Shown piece by piece: positions 1 through 12,771 of a stretch of 64,000 bases of DNA; the stretch's first letter is position 1; every line of letters starts with the position of its first letter. Under the pieces are notes generated by a model, which saw nothing but the letters and a program-made list of their open reading frames with translations, was not told where the DNA came from and searched no databases. The stretch spans positions 10,044,001 to 10,108,000 of the forward strand of contig CP075492.1 of NCBI GenBank assembly GCA_021613535.1. Reading direction: 5' to 3'. The position numbers and the translations under genes were made by a program. Origin of the DNA: Adineta vaga (lineage: Eukaryota > Rotifera).

Positions 1-916
1 TTCATATTCATTAGTGAAGCAAAAGATATGATTACTCTTACTTTTTTTCCTTCGTCTTTATGCTTCGCTCGCTTACTCGCCGTCGTCTGTTCAACAGAGA
101 GAGAGAGAGAGAAAGGGGAAAGAGAGAGAGCGTATGTGTGTCTCTTTACCTATATATAATCTAGAAAAAAAGAGAAGAAGAAGAAAAAGAACGAATAAGA
201 AGGAAACGAACAACGACTCACACACAATGTGCTTCCTTTCTTCATCGTCTTTTGTATGTTACTGTGCTGAGAAAAGAGAAATGTTTCCATCCCAATGGCC
301 CTCACACTCTATCAAGTATATGTGGAATCACGCGGAGAGAAAGGAAAGAAGAACAGCAACAACAGAAAAAAAAGTGCCAACGATGCCGGTGAGGCCAAAC
401 ATTAGAAAAGCTTCGTCTTAACATGCGCTCAGTCAAATAACATTTGTGTTACTGTCAACGATAACAAAAAAAGAAATCAATTAGATTGAACTATTTTCAT
501 AATGCACGTGTCACACATACCGACTAGTGATTAGAATGTCTGTCTATTGTCGAGTAAAATTTTCTAATGCATCTTTAAACTTTGCTCATAAACATAAATT
601 AAAGATCATTAACGATAGATTTAACTATGATGAGAGTAGAACAGAGAAAAATCCATTGATCAAATCCATATATATTTATATATATATATACATATGCGTG
701 TGTGTATATACATTTGATGTTAAATTCGATCGCGAGATGAAAGTCACACTAATCCTTCATTTTTCATTTATCTTGACTTTTGATATCAATAAAAAACGTA
801 TCGTTCACAATGTCAAGCAATTTCATGTATATAATCTAAAACAAAACAAGAAAAAAAAACATTTTATATCGTTATTTCTTTTACATCACGGAAGAATATT
901 TCTCTCTTTTTTTTCT
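1..916. other. Non-coding left edge, purine/pyrimidine-rich
   Basis: No supportable gene. There is a GA microsatellite at about 97-130, followed by A/G-rich sequence. Short open frames here are low-complexity and have no splice context. The GA tract resembles those in front of several genes elsewhere in the window, so this could be upstream sequence of a gene beyond the left edge; that is inference. The right end is the 3' flank of the AAMP-like gene. Confidence 0.4.
97..130. repeat. GA microsatellite
   Basis: An almost pure GA dinucleotide tract interrupted by a short AAAGGGGAAA segment. It is one of several GA/CT tracts in the window. Confidence 0.8.
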
Positions 917-3680
917 TTATTCTTTTAATTTAAATATACGACATAAACCTTGCATATATGCACAAAGTAAATGTCGTTTATCTTTTGTAATGACCATATC
1001 CATTATTTCACAACCTTGACCACCACCACTTTTCCATTCTTTTAATGGTTCACCATTTCTTATGTCCATCAAACGAATATGACCATCAAGACATGCTGTA
1101 TATAAAAGATAACCTTCATTTAATAAACATTTAACAATACCACTTTGTAAATTTAATGTTGAACGTAATAATTTGGTATTGATATCCCATATATAGATAT
1201 AACCTGATAAAGTACCACATATTAGTAAATGGCCAGTACCAAATGTTACACTTTCGATAGTTGTTGCAGTTTCATCTTCATTCTCCTCCTCTTCCTCATC
1301 ATCAGCATTGTCGACGCCATCATTTCGGGATTCTCCTCCCGTCGAAGATTTTATTGATGATGGTTGAAAGCAAGCAAATGATGAAAGTAGTTTACCAGTG
1401 TTTAAATTAAGTACTCGACAGTTACCATCAGCTGAACCACAAGCTACTAATGTCTGTTCGTCATTCAAACACATTGAAATACATTTATTATTATTATTAT
1501 TTGTTGCGGCATCACCTTCAGCACTATTGTCATATTGCCAAACAATAGAACATTGTTTTAAATCCCATAATTTAATATGACCATTGCCATAGCCACAAAT
1601 ACACTGTTTACCTAAAAATAGAATAGATTATTCAATAACATTCGACAGTATCGAGTTATAGAGTATAATATATTCATGAAATGAATACGTCGACGATAAA
1701 TTAAATAGATGACTTAGAAATAATATTTAGTGATGCAACATTGAACAATGCAACAGTCACTCGCGAAGTCCTTCGGACAAAATTCTGTTAATTTAAGTAA
1801 TAAAAACTAAACGATTTAGTTCTACTGATGATTAATGACATCGTCAATAGAATGTATCCTTCATCATCAAATGTGCTCAATCGACTCGAACTGCGCAGTT
1901 AATGATCTAACAAGAATACTATCAAACACCAATCCCGTAGATTGTGAAAAACAATACTCATTAGATTCCGACATATTGATATATACCATAAATGTCTGCT
2001 CAGACAAGGTCAACACTGGTAGTATTAAGTAGTTGTTCTGGTACTTTTGTTGTTGTTTGTATGTAATTCATCTCAAGCTACTTCCTTAAGGGAACAAACA
2101 TTCTTAAGTGAGTTTTTCTTACAATCTCTTTAACATATTGAAAAGAACAATTTCTCTATAATGTGAACATGATTGAGACTACTAAAAAACTTATTCTATT
2201 AAAAATATCGATGAAAGATATCGTTACTCTCGTCTACAATGTTCTGACACATGTGACGTACGAAATAAGTGAGAGAGAAAAAGAAAAAGGTTAAGAAAAC
2301 ATTGTACATATGTTGACTTAAGAGTAGTTATGATATCAAAAGGGACCAGAGAAAAAAAAAGACAATGTGTTCGAAATAATTTCATTTGATCGAAAAATTT
2401 TGCTAATAATTCCAGAAAGTTTTGTCGCATCGAACTATTTCTATGTAAACTTTTCAAAACAAAATTCAATGATTATTTAACCTTGGAATCTATTATAGTT
2501 TCATTCATATTTATTAGTATTTACAAATGCAAAGAAGACATAACAAACCTATATCCAACGAATAGCTAATCAATGCACAGAACAAATATCTCATATGAAG
2601 TTTTTTCTCTTTGTCGATTGTTAGATAGGAGAAAGGAATAACGTTGCTGTCACTAAACAGGACTCTTTCATCGTCACTGGAAAACAGATAAGAAGGGTCG
2701 AGAAGTTGTTTTTCAGATGATATACACTTAGGAACATCCAAAATATCCTGTATTTTATATCGAAGTAAGAAAAGAAAACGTCTCTATATATCGACAATTT
2801 GATTAACAAGTGTTTTTTTTTCTATATAAAAGTTCAGATAATATGTTTAATTATCGTTTCCTCATGAGATTAAAGTGAAGACTGTCCTTGAGGATTAAAG
2901 AATAAATAGATAATTATTCAAATTTTTTCCTAAGCATATGTGTACATCACTAATGATAATACGAATAAAAACGTTTTATAGATCTAACTGAAGTGTAATT
3001 TCTAAAAACAAAGATAATTATTATATGATCTTACCATTTGAGAGTATTTCTAATGTAATAATTTCTGTATCACTACCACCATGCATAATTTTATATTCAC
3101 CGGATGGAATTTTAAATAACCATAATTGAGAATCATTTGTTCCAACAAATAAAACATGTGCCGAGGGATGAAAACGCATTAATTCAATATCGTTGCCTGT
3201 ATGAAATGACCAAATTTCAGTTGTTGGGATACCATCAGCATTATCGGACCAACAACGAATTTGTCCACGCATATCACATGCACATAAATATTTGCCATCG
3301 AAACTCCAACATACTTGATGAACACTATCATCAAATGGTGGATATTCATGAATTAATTCACCGGTATCCAAACGCCATACAAGACAACGATCATCTTCAC
3401 CACCGGAACACACACGATTTTGTGTTCGAGGATCAATTGATATTGTAAAAATTGAACTGCCAGATTTATGATGAGAAAGTTTTAATAATGCATCATCTTC
3501 TTCTTCTTCTTCTTCTTCATCATCGTCCATTTGATCGTCGATATCCAAAGTATCTAATTGATTTTCTGCTGATGGATCAACGTCTATTATTTCGAGTGCA
3601 TCGTTCGTATCAATATGAATATTTTCGTCATCGTCCGAATCACCATGTACATGACGTTCAGGAGAATTTTTTTCGAACAT
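917..3680 (-). CDS. AAMP: AAMP-like WD40 repeat protein
   Basis: Two exons, 3035-3680 and 917-1611, join in phase and encode 446 aa, close to the length of vertebrate angio-associated migratory cell protein. The first ~65 residues are very acidic, with a run of Glu/Asp, as in AAMP. WD40 blades follow, with motifs such as GGEDDRCLVWRL, GQIRCWS, GHIKLWDL and GYIYIWDI. A second short acidic loop interrupts the late repeats. AAMP is a mainly cytoplasmic WD protein implicated in migration and, through its yeast relative Sqt1, in ribosomal protein chaperoning; that role is family knowledge. The start is the ATG at 3680, just before the acidic stretch. The intron (1612-3034, 1423 bp) is far longer than most here. 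The gene is divergent from PPT1. Confidence 0.88.
1612..3034 (-). other. AAMP: Long intron of the AAMP-like gene
   Basis: A 1.4-kb intron with a GTAAG donor and TTTTTAG acceptor. I see no convincing exon of another gene inside it. The open frames are short, lack splice partners and have non-coding composition. It is notable because the two other long introns of this kind in the window do contain nested genes. Confidence 0.6.
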
Positions 3681-4462
3681 TTGTTAGTTTTTCTTCTACA
3701 AGAAAGATATATCTTTAATCAATAATGAGACAAATGAAATGATGATGATGATGTTGCATGTTTGTATGCTGTATGTACATATCAAGAAAACGATCTGATT
3801 GGTGTATGACATTGGACTAATAGAAATTTACATACATCAGTTCGTTTATAATGGCTAATAGAATAGAGTAAAATAGGATGTTCATTTCATATTATTAAAA
3901 AAATACTACTTTCCATATATCATTTGAGATCTATGAGATTCAATATTTTTACTTTACTTTTCGCTTTGATTAAGAATATTTTTGTAATCAAATGATGCTT
4001 CAATTGAATTAACTGTACTGAGAAATAGCTCTTGAAAACTATTTCTTATATTGCGTATAGAGATGATTTGTACTTACTATTTGATTTTGTAAATTATATT
4101 GAATGTAATCATTATTTATTAGTTAACAAAATTTTTCTTGTCAACTTTTAGAAACTTCTCGAACCATCGAATTTATATTCATCATGACCGTGACTATTGA
4201 TTTTTCTTTAGAAAGGGCTTCTAGAATGTTTTAGAAACTTACTTTTCATAGGCAGAATAATTTTGCATGTACTCAGAGATAACTTGAATTTCTACAAATT
4301 CTGACATCAGTATATGTCGAATGGTTCTATCAATAAGTCGTTTTTCTGTCAGAAAATATGACAGCGTTTTGATTCTATGCACTCATTTTGATATGCTTGA
4401 ATGATTTCTTCATATATTGTTTTTATCATGTCTTTTAGGTAAAATTACCTCTTTCCATATAC
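3681..4462. promoter_or_regulatory. Divergent intergenic region AAMP / PPT1
   Basis: 782 bp separate the starts of two divergent genes, so both promoters must lie here. The sequence is AT-rich and contains a short GAT repeat near 3740. No TATA box or other element can be assigned with confidence. Confidence 0.4.
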
Positions 4463-5461
4463 ATGATTTCGTTTATTGCTGTACTTATATGTCTAACTCA
4501 TGCTATAACTATAGCTGGTTCTCCTCCGGTAGTCATATGGCATGGCATGGGTGATAGTTGTTGTAATCCACTAAGTCTCGGTACATTGATTAAATTGCTC
4601 AAACATCAATTGCCCGATTCATATGTTTTATCCTTACGAATTGGTTCGAATATTGTTGAAGATACTTCGAATGGATTTTTTATGAATGCTAATCATCAAA
4701 TTGATTATGCTTGTAAATTATTAAATGCTGATAAGAATCTTACACAAGGTTATCATGCAGTTGGGTAAGTTAGAAGAAAAATATTTTTGTTTTTATGGAA
4801 ATAGTTTATGATTTTCTCTTGAAAGTTTTTCTCAAGGTGGACAATTCTTTCGTGCACTTGCACAACGATGTCCAGAACCACCAATGCTTAATTTAATATC
4901 AATCGGTGGTCAACATCAAGGTGTTTTTGGATTTCCTCGATGTCCTGGTGATAATCAAACTATCTGTAATTATATTCGTGATTTATTACGTTTTGGTGCT
5001 TATGAATCATTCGTTCAAAATCATCTTGTACAAGCAGAATATTGGCACGATCGTACGTGAAGATTTCATAAAGATTCTTTTGCTATTTATTCTCTATTTT
5101 AGCTCATAAAGAGACGATCTATCGTAAAGCAAGCATTTTTCTAGCTGATATCAATCAAGAACGAACATTCAATGAAGAATATAAAACTAATTTATTAAAA
5201 ATACGTAATTTAATTTTGGTAAAATTTTTACGTGATTCAATGGTTACACCACATGAAAGTGAACATTTCGGTTTTTATGAAGAAAATAATACATCAAAAA
5301 TTATTTCATTACGTGAAAGTTCTCTTTATTCAAAAGATTTATTAGGTTTAAAAACTATGGATGAACAATCACGTATTATATTTCTTGAATCAGATACTGA
5401 TCATTTACAATTTACTGATCAATGGTTTATTGATAATATTATTCCATATCTCAAAGATTAA
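4463..5461 (+). CDS. PPT1: Palmitoyl-protein thioesterase 1
   Basis: Three exons (4463-4764, 4826-5052, 5103-5461) give 295 aa; the human enzyme has 306. PPT1 is a lysosomal alpha/beta hydrolase that removes fatty acyl groups from cysteines of S-acylated proteins. An N-terminal hydrophobic signal peptide covers about residues 1-19. The nucleophile elbow is GFSQGG with Ser103; Asp221 (LRDSMV) and His277 (TDHLQ) complete the triad. The Ser-Asp and Asp-His spacings of 118 and 56 match the human enzyme. Other conserved blocks are [29 protein letters not shown] and [10 protein letters not shown]-glycosylation sequons are present. Its stop lies 26 bp from the stop of the convergent C1q-like gene, so the 3' ends probably overlap. 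Confidence 0.96.
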
Positions 5462-5487
5462 AAAGATCTGTCCTATTTTCTTTTTTT

Positions 5488-6417
5488 TTATAAGTTTCTT
5501 TCTTTTTCATAATTGTGTAACATGTAACCTGAAAATGTTGAATAGGAATAACCATAAATATAAGAAGTAAAATTATCATTTGAACCAAGAACAGAGATTT
5601 GATCACCAATATGACAATAGATCAAGCAATCAATTGAACCACTTGTCCAACCCCAAGCAACAGATTCATTGTCAAGTGTTATCGTAGATTCTACTCTAAT
5701 CGGACAGATGTATTCGCCATTTTTTGCAATATTAACCAATGCCTTAGTAGAAATGATAATAATAGTCTCATAGCAGAAGAATTGGAATGTTTTCTTACTC
5801 CGGCTCGCGATACAGAAATAGTGAGAAAAAATTGATAGAGACCATTGATAGGTGCTGTAAAAATTCCTGTCTCTGCTGAGAAGTAATTTGAAACTTCACG
5901 AGTATTATAAGGTTCATAGAGTTTCCAAGGTCGTACGGTACTGTTCAGAGTGTTGACTACAAATAGACGTGGTAATTCAGCATAAAACGAAGCTAATCGT
6001 TCTGTAAACCCATCACGACCTAAGTATAAAAATGAAATAATGAATTACTCACATTTCATCTCAATTGTCTTGAAAGGATCGAATACTTACCAGGAGGACC
6101 ACTCAATCCTTGTTCACCTATAGAACCAGGAGAACCTTACAAAAAGAAATAAAATAAAGAAGACATTTCGATTTTATGATTACCGATTATGCCTTGCGGA
6201 CCAGGCGAACCAGAAAGACCTTGAACCATGAACGGTACATGTTCTGACCAATCTAGACAAGAAAAATGACTCTATTCATTCTGATATTGATCTTACCGCG
6301 ACATATCATTTCCATAAAACATTCGTTCAAGTCACGGTTTCGAATAATTCTCTCGAATCCATAAGCGTGAACAAGTATCAACAGAATAGATAAGATCTTC
6401 CATGGCATACTACCCAT
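5488..6417 (-). CDS. Secreted short-collagen C1q-domain protein
   Basis: Five exons (6297-6417, 6184-6252, 6091-6135, 5799-6019, 5488-5742) give 236 aa. Order: a signal peptide (about residues 1-20), a short linker with two cysteines, a small collagen-like segment of about 10 Gly-X-Y units encoded by two exons, then a C-terminal C1q/TNF-like jelly-roll domain of about 140 residues. C1q marks include TGIFTAPINGLYQF, LVNIAKNGE, GDQISVLG and the terminal STFSGYML. Proteins of this layout are secreted trimers used as lectin-like or adiponectin-like ligands. Two collagen exons (69 and 45 bp) keep whole triplets. The exact ligand cannot be told from sequence. It is convergent with PPT1. Confidence 0.88.
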
Positions 6418-6722
6418 TACAATCTATACTTTGCAAATAATCGTAATATTACAGCAAGAAGAAAAAGATTTTCCGTTTAATTTTTCAAAATTAATGAGTT
6501 GTAAAAGTAATTAAAATTGTAATCATCATCTTTTTCTACGTACATATATTTATATATGCATGAATAAAATAGTCATTTTTTATTTTACAAAAGATAAAAT
6601 GATTATATATAGAGAAAGATTCATTTATTCTCGTTATTTTCATAGGAATACTTGTTCTTGTGTCGTTCTCCATGAACTAAATAGCAATAGATGTAGGTTA
6701 TAATTGAAAAAAAACATTCTAA
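6418..6722. other. Intergenic, 305 bp
   Basis: AT-rich spacer between the start of the C1q-like gene and the stop of the next minus-strand gene. No structured element is seen. Confidence 0.5.
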
Positions 6723-8938
6723 CTAACCTTCATCAACATCATCCTCGTCATCTTCATCATCAACTTCCGGGAAAAGACTATTGATATATTGTTCTGTAGG
6801 ATCAGGTCTATTTGATTTATTTGTCGAACTTTTTGTTGGTCGATGCTTTGCCACTTCAAATTTGACGTATTCAAGTGCCTTTTAAATACATTTATATATA
6901 TATAGATACTTATTGCGGTCTCTATATAGAGTAACACTTACTCGATTTCGTTTAGATGCTTTGTCTGGGTCATGTGGTTGACCATGAGATTTTCTCAAAG
7001 CAATATCTCGTGGTGATCTATAGTCTTCGCCTGTCAGATCAACAGTAGGTCGTTCAATTTTTGCAGCATATTGTAAACGTTTCCGTAAAAGTTCTTTCTA
7101 TAGAATAGAACAAAAGATAAGTTTTTAAACATAAATATGATTAACTGACGCGATCCACATTGTCTGTTTTATATGAACCATATGGATTAAATTGTGATCC
7201 CTGTTTTTTTAAATCTTTATAATCTTTCAGTGTGTATTTTTTGTAAGGAAAATAATAACCCTGAGATTCACGTAATGCACGACGATGTTGATTTTCCAGA
7301 TAACTATCTGGAAGGAAGAAACTTTCGAATATATCTATTGTACGAAGACATAGATTAACAAACCTGTTGACATTGATTGTTGAGAATAAAGATATTCATG
7401 AATGGTTGGATGAGACTTTTCATTTGTATCATATTCTTTGTGACGATGTGCATCTTGCTCGTGCTCTTTATTTATCAAGTTTTTACTTCTATTCAATTCT
7501 TTACGAGCAAGAATCGATTGATTGTTAGAATCAGATGAATAATCATCATTTACAGGTAATCTTTGTCGTAGTGGATGACCAGGTGCTAATGCATAACTAT
7601 TACTAACTCCATAAAAAGGTGGTCCTTGTCCTCGTCGGACAGATGGTAATGATAAATTATTCTTATGAATCGTTCCAGATGAATTTCCATATTTGATTGA
7701 TCGATTTGGAGTATGATTATCATTTTCATCGATAGAATTATTATTCTCTTCACTTTCGAAATCATCTCGACGAATTCGATGATAGTTTGGAACTGACTGA
7801 GATTGTTTCATATTCCGTCGTGTTTTATACGCATTATTATCTTGCCCATCAAATGAAGAATTGTATGTTACTTGAGCCAATGATTGCTTATTATTCATAG
7901 GATAATTTCCATTCATTGGTCTAGTAGCTGTTGTACGCATTTGAGTTGATTTGTTCGGTTTTATTGCTATCGATGGATTATTTCGTTTCATAGGATTGTC
8001 AGATTCATAACTATTGCCGCTATTGGATGTTGAGCGACCACGACCCGATAATATTTGTTTGTTTGATTGATTCGAATTTTGATTATCAGATACAATAAGA
8101 TCAGCTTGAGATGATGATAGTAAATGATACGCTGTGATAGTCTGTTGTATTGTTGGACTAGTGGATAGTGGCTAAAGAAAGATAAAAAGAAAATTGCTTT
8201 TGTAGTCCTTTGAAAGATTTTAAATATCAAAAGATCTCTCTTACCATTGTATGCACCCAACTGTTGATATGAAAATATGATTCAATGCTTAGAAAAAAAG
8301 TAATTTTAACAGATATAAAAAGGTAATATATTGCTATGCAACAGAAGTATCTTCTCTTGAGAAAATGAGTTTTTCTTTCTTTAATAGGAATACTTATATT
8401 TTTCTCAAATTTTTCTTCTTCAACTGACATATTGAGTACTGGAAATCACAATAAATTACTTTTTTATATTCTGCTTTTAAAGACAAGCTCAAATCATTGA
8501 ATTATCATGAGTATTTTTTCTAGTATGAAATTTAATTTTTCAACATCGTAAATACTTAAACAAGAAAATACTTCACACTAGGTATACCTGATTTTGATTG
8601 TTCGTAGAATATCTATCATGTTGATGTGGTATTATTGATCTTTGCATATAAGAATTCAAGTAACCATTTTGAGGGTGTACTAATTGATTATCATATTTAT
8701 CTCTAAGATAATATTTTGGTTGTTGTTGAATATTATAAACCTCATTTGATTTAGATGTTTGTTGTTGATCAGTCGTTAGATGAGTAGTTAATGGTCCTAA
8801 ATCTAAACTCTGCGTACCTGTAGAAGACGAAACGATATTCAATTGAATGAAATAATTCATTTTACCATAATTGGTTTGTGTTCTAAGATTATGATAAGTG
8901 TTTGACGGCAGAGACGTTTTATAGTATGTAGCAGTCAT
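6723..8938 (-). CDS. N/S-rich disordered protein, possible JHY-like tail
   Basis: Five exons (8588-8938, 7364-8171, 7150-7307, 6942-7097, 6723-6878) are phase-consistent and give 542 aa. The first ~385 residues are low-complexity Asn, Ser, Gln and Tyr-rich sequence without a domain. The last ~155 residues look conserved: LENQHRRALRESQ, PYKKYTLKDYKDLKKQ, LLRKRLQYAAKIERP and RNRALEYVKFEVAKHRP, followed by an acidic end. The YTLKDY block followed by a basic helix recalls the C-terminal region of JHY-type ciliary proteins; this is from memory and weak. Intron 1 (8172-8587) contains a possible unused 16-bp exon that would break the frame. If the JHY likeness holds, a ciliary role is likely; otherwise the function is unknown. 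Confidence 0.65.
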
Positions 8939-9328
8939 TAGAACGCCAATAGCCTCACGAGTTACAAAATGAAATTATATGACAATAGCACTTCGTTAGA
9001 AAAACAGAATTGGTGATAGATGAAACCAAAAGAAAACCGTTGCATACTATACAAATAGAAGAACAATAAAAGAAAAAAAGAGGAATAGAAGAATATAATT
9101 TTTTGCTTTGCTTATAAACTTTATTGACCATCGGTAAAGAACGACAGACGCATGGTTAATAATCAAAAAAAAAGAAGGGTAAAATAACAAACTATGAAAA
9201 GAAAGAATTCTGTCTTCGAGCGAAACGAATAGAGGACATACTTAATTTTATTCGGAATAGATTTGACTTTTTCTTTCTCTTCTAACAATGTGTTTTATTG
9301 AAATATAAAAAGAAAAGAATGAAAATTT
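8939..9328. other. Intergenic, 390 bp
   Basis: A/T-rich spacer between two minus-strand genes. It must hold the promoter of the 8938 gene and the 3' end of the ankyrin-SOCS gene. Poly-A-rich stretches lie near 9065 and 9160. No other element is recognised. Confidence 0.45.
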
Positions 9329-10877
9329 TTATAATGAAGTTTGTGATAGAAAATTCAGTTCACTTAGAAGAATATAATCTTTTAAATGATTACTTAAATT
9401 GAAGTCTTTCAATTTACAATGAATACCAATAGAAAGTGATTTACGAATAGAACGTCGACAATAAAATTTCAATTGTTCAGGTTTTTCAATGGATTTCGAA
9501 ATGAATTTTTCTAAAATACTACGACGAGAATAATTCAATGATAAATTTGAATATTCATTTATTGATTGAAGAAATATTAAACCATAATCAACATAGATTG
9601 TATATAAAAGTAGATGAAATCGATTTGGTTTAGCGTCCAATGTTACTCGTTCGATAAAATTTGATAGAAATGTTAAACAATTTTCCATTCGAAAACGTTG
9701 ACACAGATAAATAACATGTGAAAAATAATGACTATAGATAAATGTATGTTGAAGAATTGTTTGAAGTGTATGTACTAATTCTTTTGTAAAACGAATATCT
9801 GAATATATAGTCCAAGCGAAATGTTCTAAATCATTTCTTTGTTGAATTAATGAATAAAATAACAAATCAAATAATGGAAAAAGATGAATTTGTTCTTGAT
9901 TATTTCCAATTATTGCATGATGTAGAGTTAATCCAATTAAATATTGTTTTAGTAATAAATCAACAATATATAAACGATTTGTATATGGAATATATTGAGA
10001 TGGTGATGTATAAGATAAACATGAAAGAGCATAACGTACTAAAAATGAATTGTAGAAATGACAAAATTACTTCTTAAAATGTGAATATATACTTACAAAT
10101 ATTATAACCAATTAAATTTTCTATAGATATATCAGCTTTATGTTCGATTAATAATTTCATTGAAAGATAATCACCACGATAGCATGCGTAATGAAGTGGT
10201 GTTAACTATTAGAATAGATTTGCAATTAAATTTTATCAAAATATAATAGAGATACTCATTATTGGAAATTGAAAAATACGATCTATGCTTACTCCATGTT
10301 GATCTCTATGATTGACATCTGCACCATGTTCGATTAGATATGAAATTAAATCCAATGTATAAATTGATGGAGGATATTCCAATGCATAAAATAATGGTGT
10401 TTTCCCATTTCGATCTGATATATTTACACAACCACCGCATTCAATAAGGATCTCTGTTAATGTTCGATCTCCAAGTGAACATGCACGATGTAGATCAGAA
10501 CATAAAATCTCTCCTGAACGTGTATTCGGATCAGCACCAAGCTATATAACATTCAAGATCAAGACGGACTATAATATATATATATATATATTAAATTTGA
10601 CTTCTACTTGTAATAAAGTGAATAATGTATCGAGATGTTCATGAAAATATGATATCCAAACTGCTGTATTTCCGTACGCATCACTTTCATTAATATCAAC
10701 ACCGAGTCGTATTAAATTTTCACATTCACTTGTTTCACCATTACGAGCAGCATCGATCAATGTTCGACAATTGTATGTCCATGGTAATAATTCATTGAAT
10801 AACTGAACTCTATCATTTTCTTTTGTATGAAATAAACATAAAGATTTCAGGTCATTCGAAATGATTTGATTATTCAT
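9329..10877 (-). CDS. Ankyrin-repeat SOCS-box protein (ASB family-like)
   Basis: Four exons (10608-10877, 10293-10541, 10097-10205, 9329-10038) give 445 aa. Ankyrin repeats occupy about residues 30-210, with motifs such as TLIDAARNG, GVDINESDAYGNTAVW, GKTPLFYALE, HGADVNHRDQHG and TPLHYACYRGDYLSMKLLIEH. An alpha-helical middle follows. The C-terminal ~45 residues match a SOCS box (PEQLKFYCRRSIRKSL, then LKDYILL). Such proteins recruit Elongin B/C and Cullin 5 and use the ankyrins to bind a substrate for ubiquitination; this is family knowledge. The substrate is unknown. A TA repeat (10571-10591) lies in intron 1. Confidence 0.85.
10571..10591. repeat. TA microsatellite in intron 1 of the ankyrin-SOCS gene
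   Basis: A short TA dinucleotide run directly next to the donor side of intron 1. Confidence 0.7.
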
Positions 10878-11205
10878 TTATAGTTAACAAAATTCAAACT
10901 ACATTGATTGAATAGGAAAGAATGAAGTTTAACAAACGATAGGTTTTATATTTTGATATAGAGATAGAAGTGATTTGTTTTAGATGAAAGTAGAAATTAC
11001 ATTGTTCGTGTATATTTATTCGATTGTAACTATGGAATGCAAATAGAAATTTGCATATTGTTCAACTTCGAGACAATTTCTAATGACAACGATATTGACT
11101 TTACTTTTTACAGTTTAATTTCTTTAAAAAATATAAAATCAAAACTTTTTCATATATCTTTATGAAACATTTCACAAAGTATAAATACTAATCTATGCTT
11201 GAATA
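10878..11205. other. Intergenic, 328 bp
   Basis: AT-rich spacer between the start of the ankyrin-SOCS gene and the stop of the AFG1-like gene. Nothing further is recognised. Confidence 0.5.
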
Positions 11206-12771
11206 TCATTGTAATTGAGCCCATTCATCAGGATATTGTTTTGTCTTACTAAAACGTTTGGGTTTAGCTAAATATTCTTTCGATTGCATTTCCATTAGAC
11301 GTGATATAGTTCGATCAAATGAATGAAATTCATCCATAGTTAGAAGATCTTCACGTTTTAATTGTGGATTATCTTTTAAGGGATTAAATATATCTTTCAC
11401 TGTATCTACAGCCATTGAAAATATGAGTTTTGTATTATGATTATATAATTCATCGATGAGAATAATAAAACGTCGAATACGATCACGTTGTTCAAGATTT
11501 AATTTAGGTATATCAGTTAAAATTAATGTATGATATGTTGAAGCAATTGCTATATAATCAGCAGAATAATATTCATGACCACATAATTGATCAAAAGAAA
11601 ATTTTGCAACACCACGTGCTTGCCATGGTACGGTAATATTTCGACCATTAACATCTAATGTAGCTGTTTCAGGCTCAAATGGAGCAATAAGACGTGTACA
11701 AAGAGCATCTAATTCAGATGTAGTTTCAGATCGACGAGCATCGAATACTGTTTGAACATGTCCCTAAATAGAAGTTCTATACGAATTTTCAATAGTGTTT
11801 TTAAGATATTATACTTGAGTTCCAATTAAACGATAATCTGTTGTTGAATCCATTGTATGTACGGTACACATTTGATATAGAAATGGTATAAATGGTACAA
11901 AATATTCTCGGTTTAATCCACGATAATATAAGTCATCTGGTGGACGATTTGATGTTGCAACCATAACCATACCTTTAGCAAACAGATGTTCAAATAGACG
12001 TCTAATAATCATTGCATCACCAATATCCAAAACCATGAATTCATCAAAACATAAAAGCCAAATTTCATTTAACAATTCTTCGACAACATTACCAAGAAGA
12101 TTATCCGAGACTGCAGCATTATTACTTCGAGCACGATGCATACCTTAAGAAATCCGAATGTTTTCAAATTAACAAAAAAAAAGAATAATTCATCATACGA
12201 TTGTGAAATTCGAGCATAAAACTATTGAAATGTACTCGTCGTTTTGCTTTTATTGGCATACATTCAAAGAAAATATCCATAAGTAAACTCTAATACAAAC
12301 ATCCATAGATTAATATGTGACACAAGTATTGATAGAAATATACGATATGAATACCTTACCACACCCAGCACCACCATATATATACAATGATTTTGGTCTT
12401 TCAACGAAATCATTTGTTGTTGTTGATATTTTGAAAACATTGGATAATTTTGATAATAAATTTGTTTTTTTATCCGGCAGAGTCGTCGTTTCAATTTGTC
12501 GAGTTTGTGGTTCATATGTTTGAAGATCATAATATAATTTATTTAACATAGTCATCAATTGTTCTTGACGTGGATCAGCACGTAACTAAATGTATCTCTT
12601 ATATGAATAAAAAGATTAGATGGAAAATCAAACCTCATGTGCTTTTATTTTATTTCGATAGATTTGGAGTGGAGATGATTCTGTTTGAACTGTATATACT
12701 GTTCGATTATGATTTAATGAAAACCATAAACGACGAAATGAACATGAAAGAACTATTCTGTTCATGTTCAT
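11206..12771 (-). CDS. AFG1L: AFG1-like mitochondrial AAA-type ATPase
   Basis: Five exons (12634-12771, 12355-12585, 12199-12289, 11815-12143, 11206-11763) give 448 aa. AFG1/LACE1 is a mitochondrial P-loop ATPase that assists turnover of complex IV subunits. The first ~30 residues are basic and hydroxylated with no acidic residue, as in a mitochondrial targeting peptide. The Walker A is YGGAGCGKS at about 117-124, split by intron 2 between Lys and Ser. Walker B is WLLCFDEF, followed by DIGDAMIIRRLFEHLF, VATSNRPPDDLYYRGLNR and a late IPKLN...RRFIILIDELY block, all AFG1 hallmarks. The start is the first ATG after an in-frame stop. It is divergent from the receptor gene. Confidence 0.93.

Noticed and set aside
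134-421. 95-codon open frame at the left edge
   Set aside because: Lys/Arg/Glu-rich reading of a purine tract with no splice context or recognisable protein.
8245-8262. 16-bp microexon with a strong GTAAGAG donor in intron 1 of the N/S-rich gene
   Set aside because: Including it shifts phase by one and runs into a stop in the next exon.
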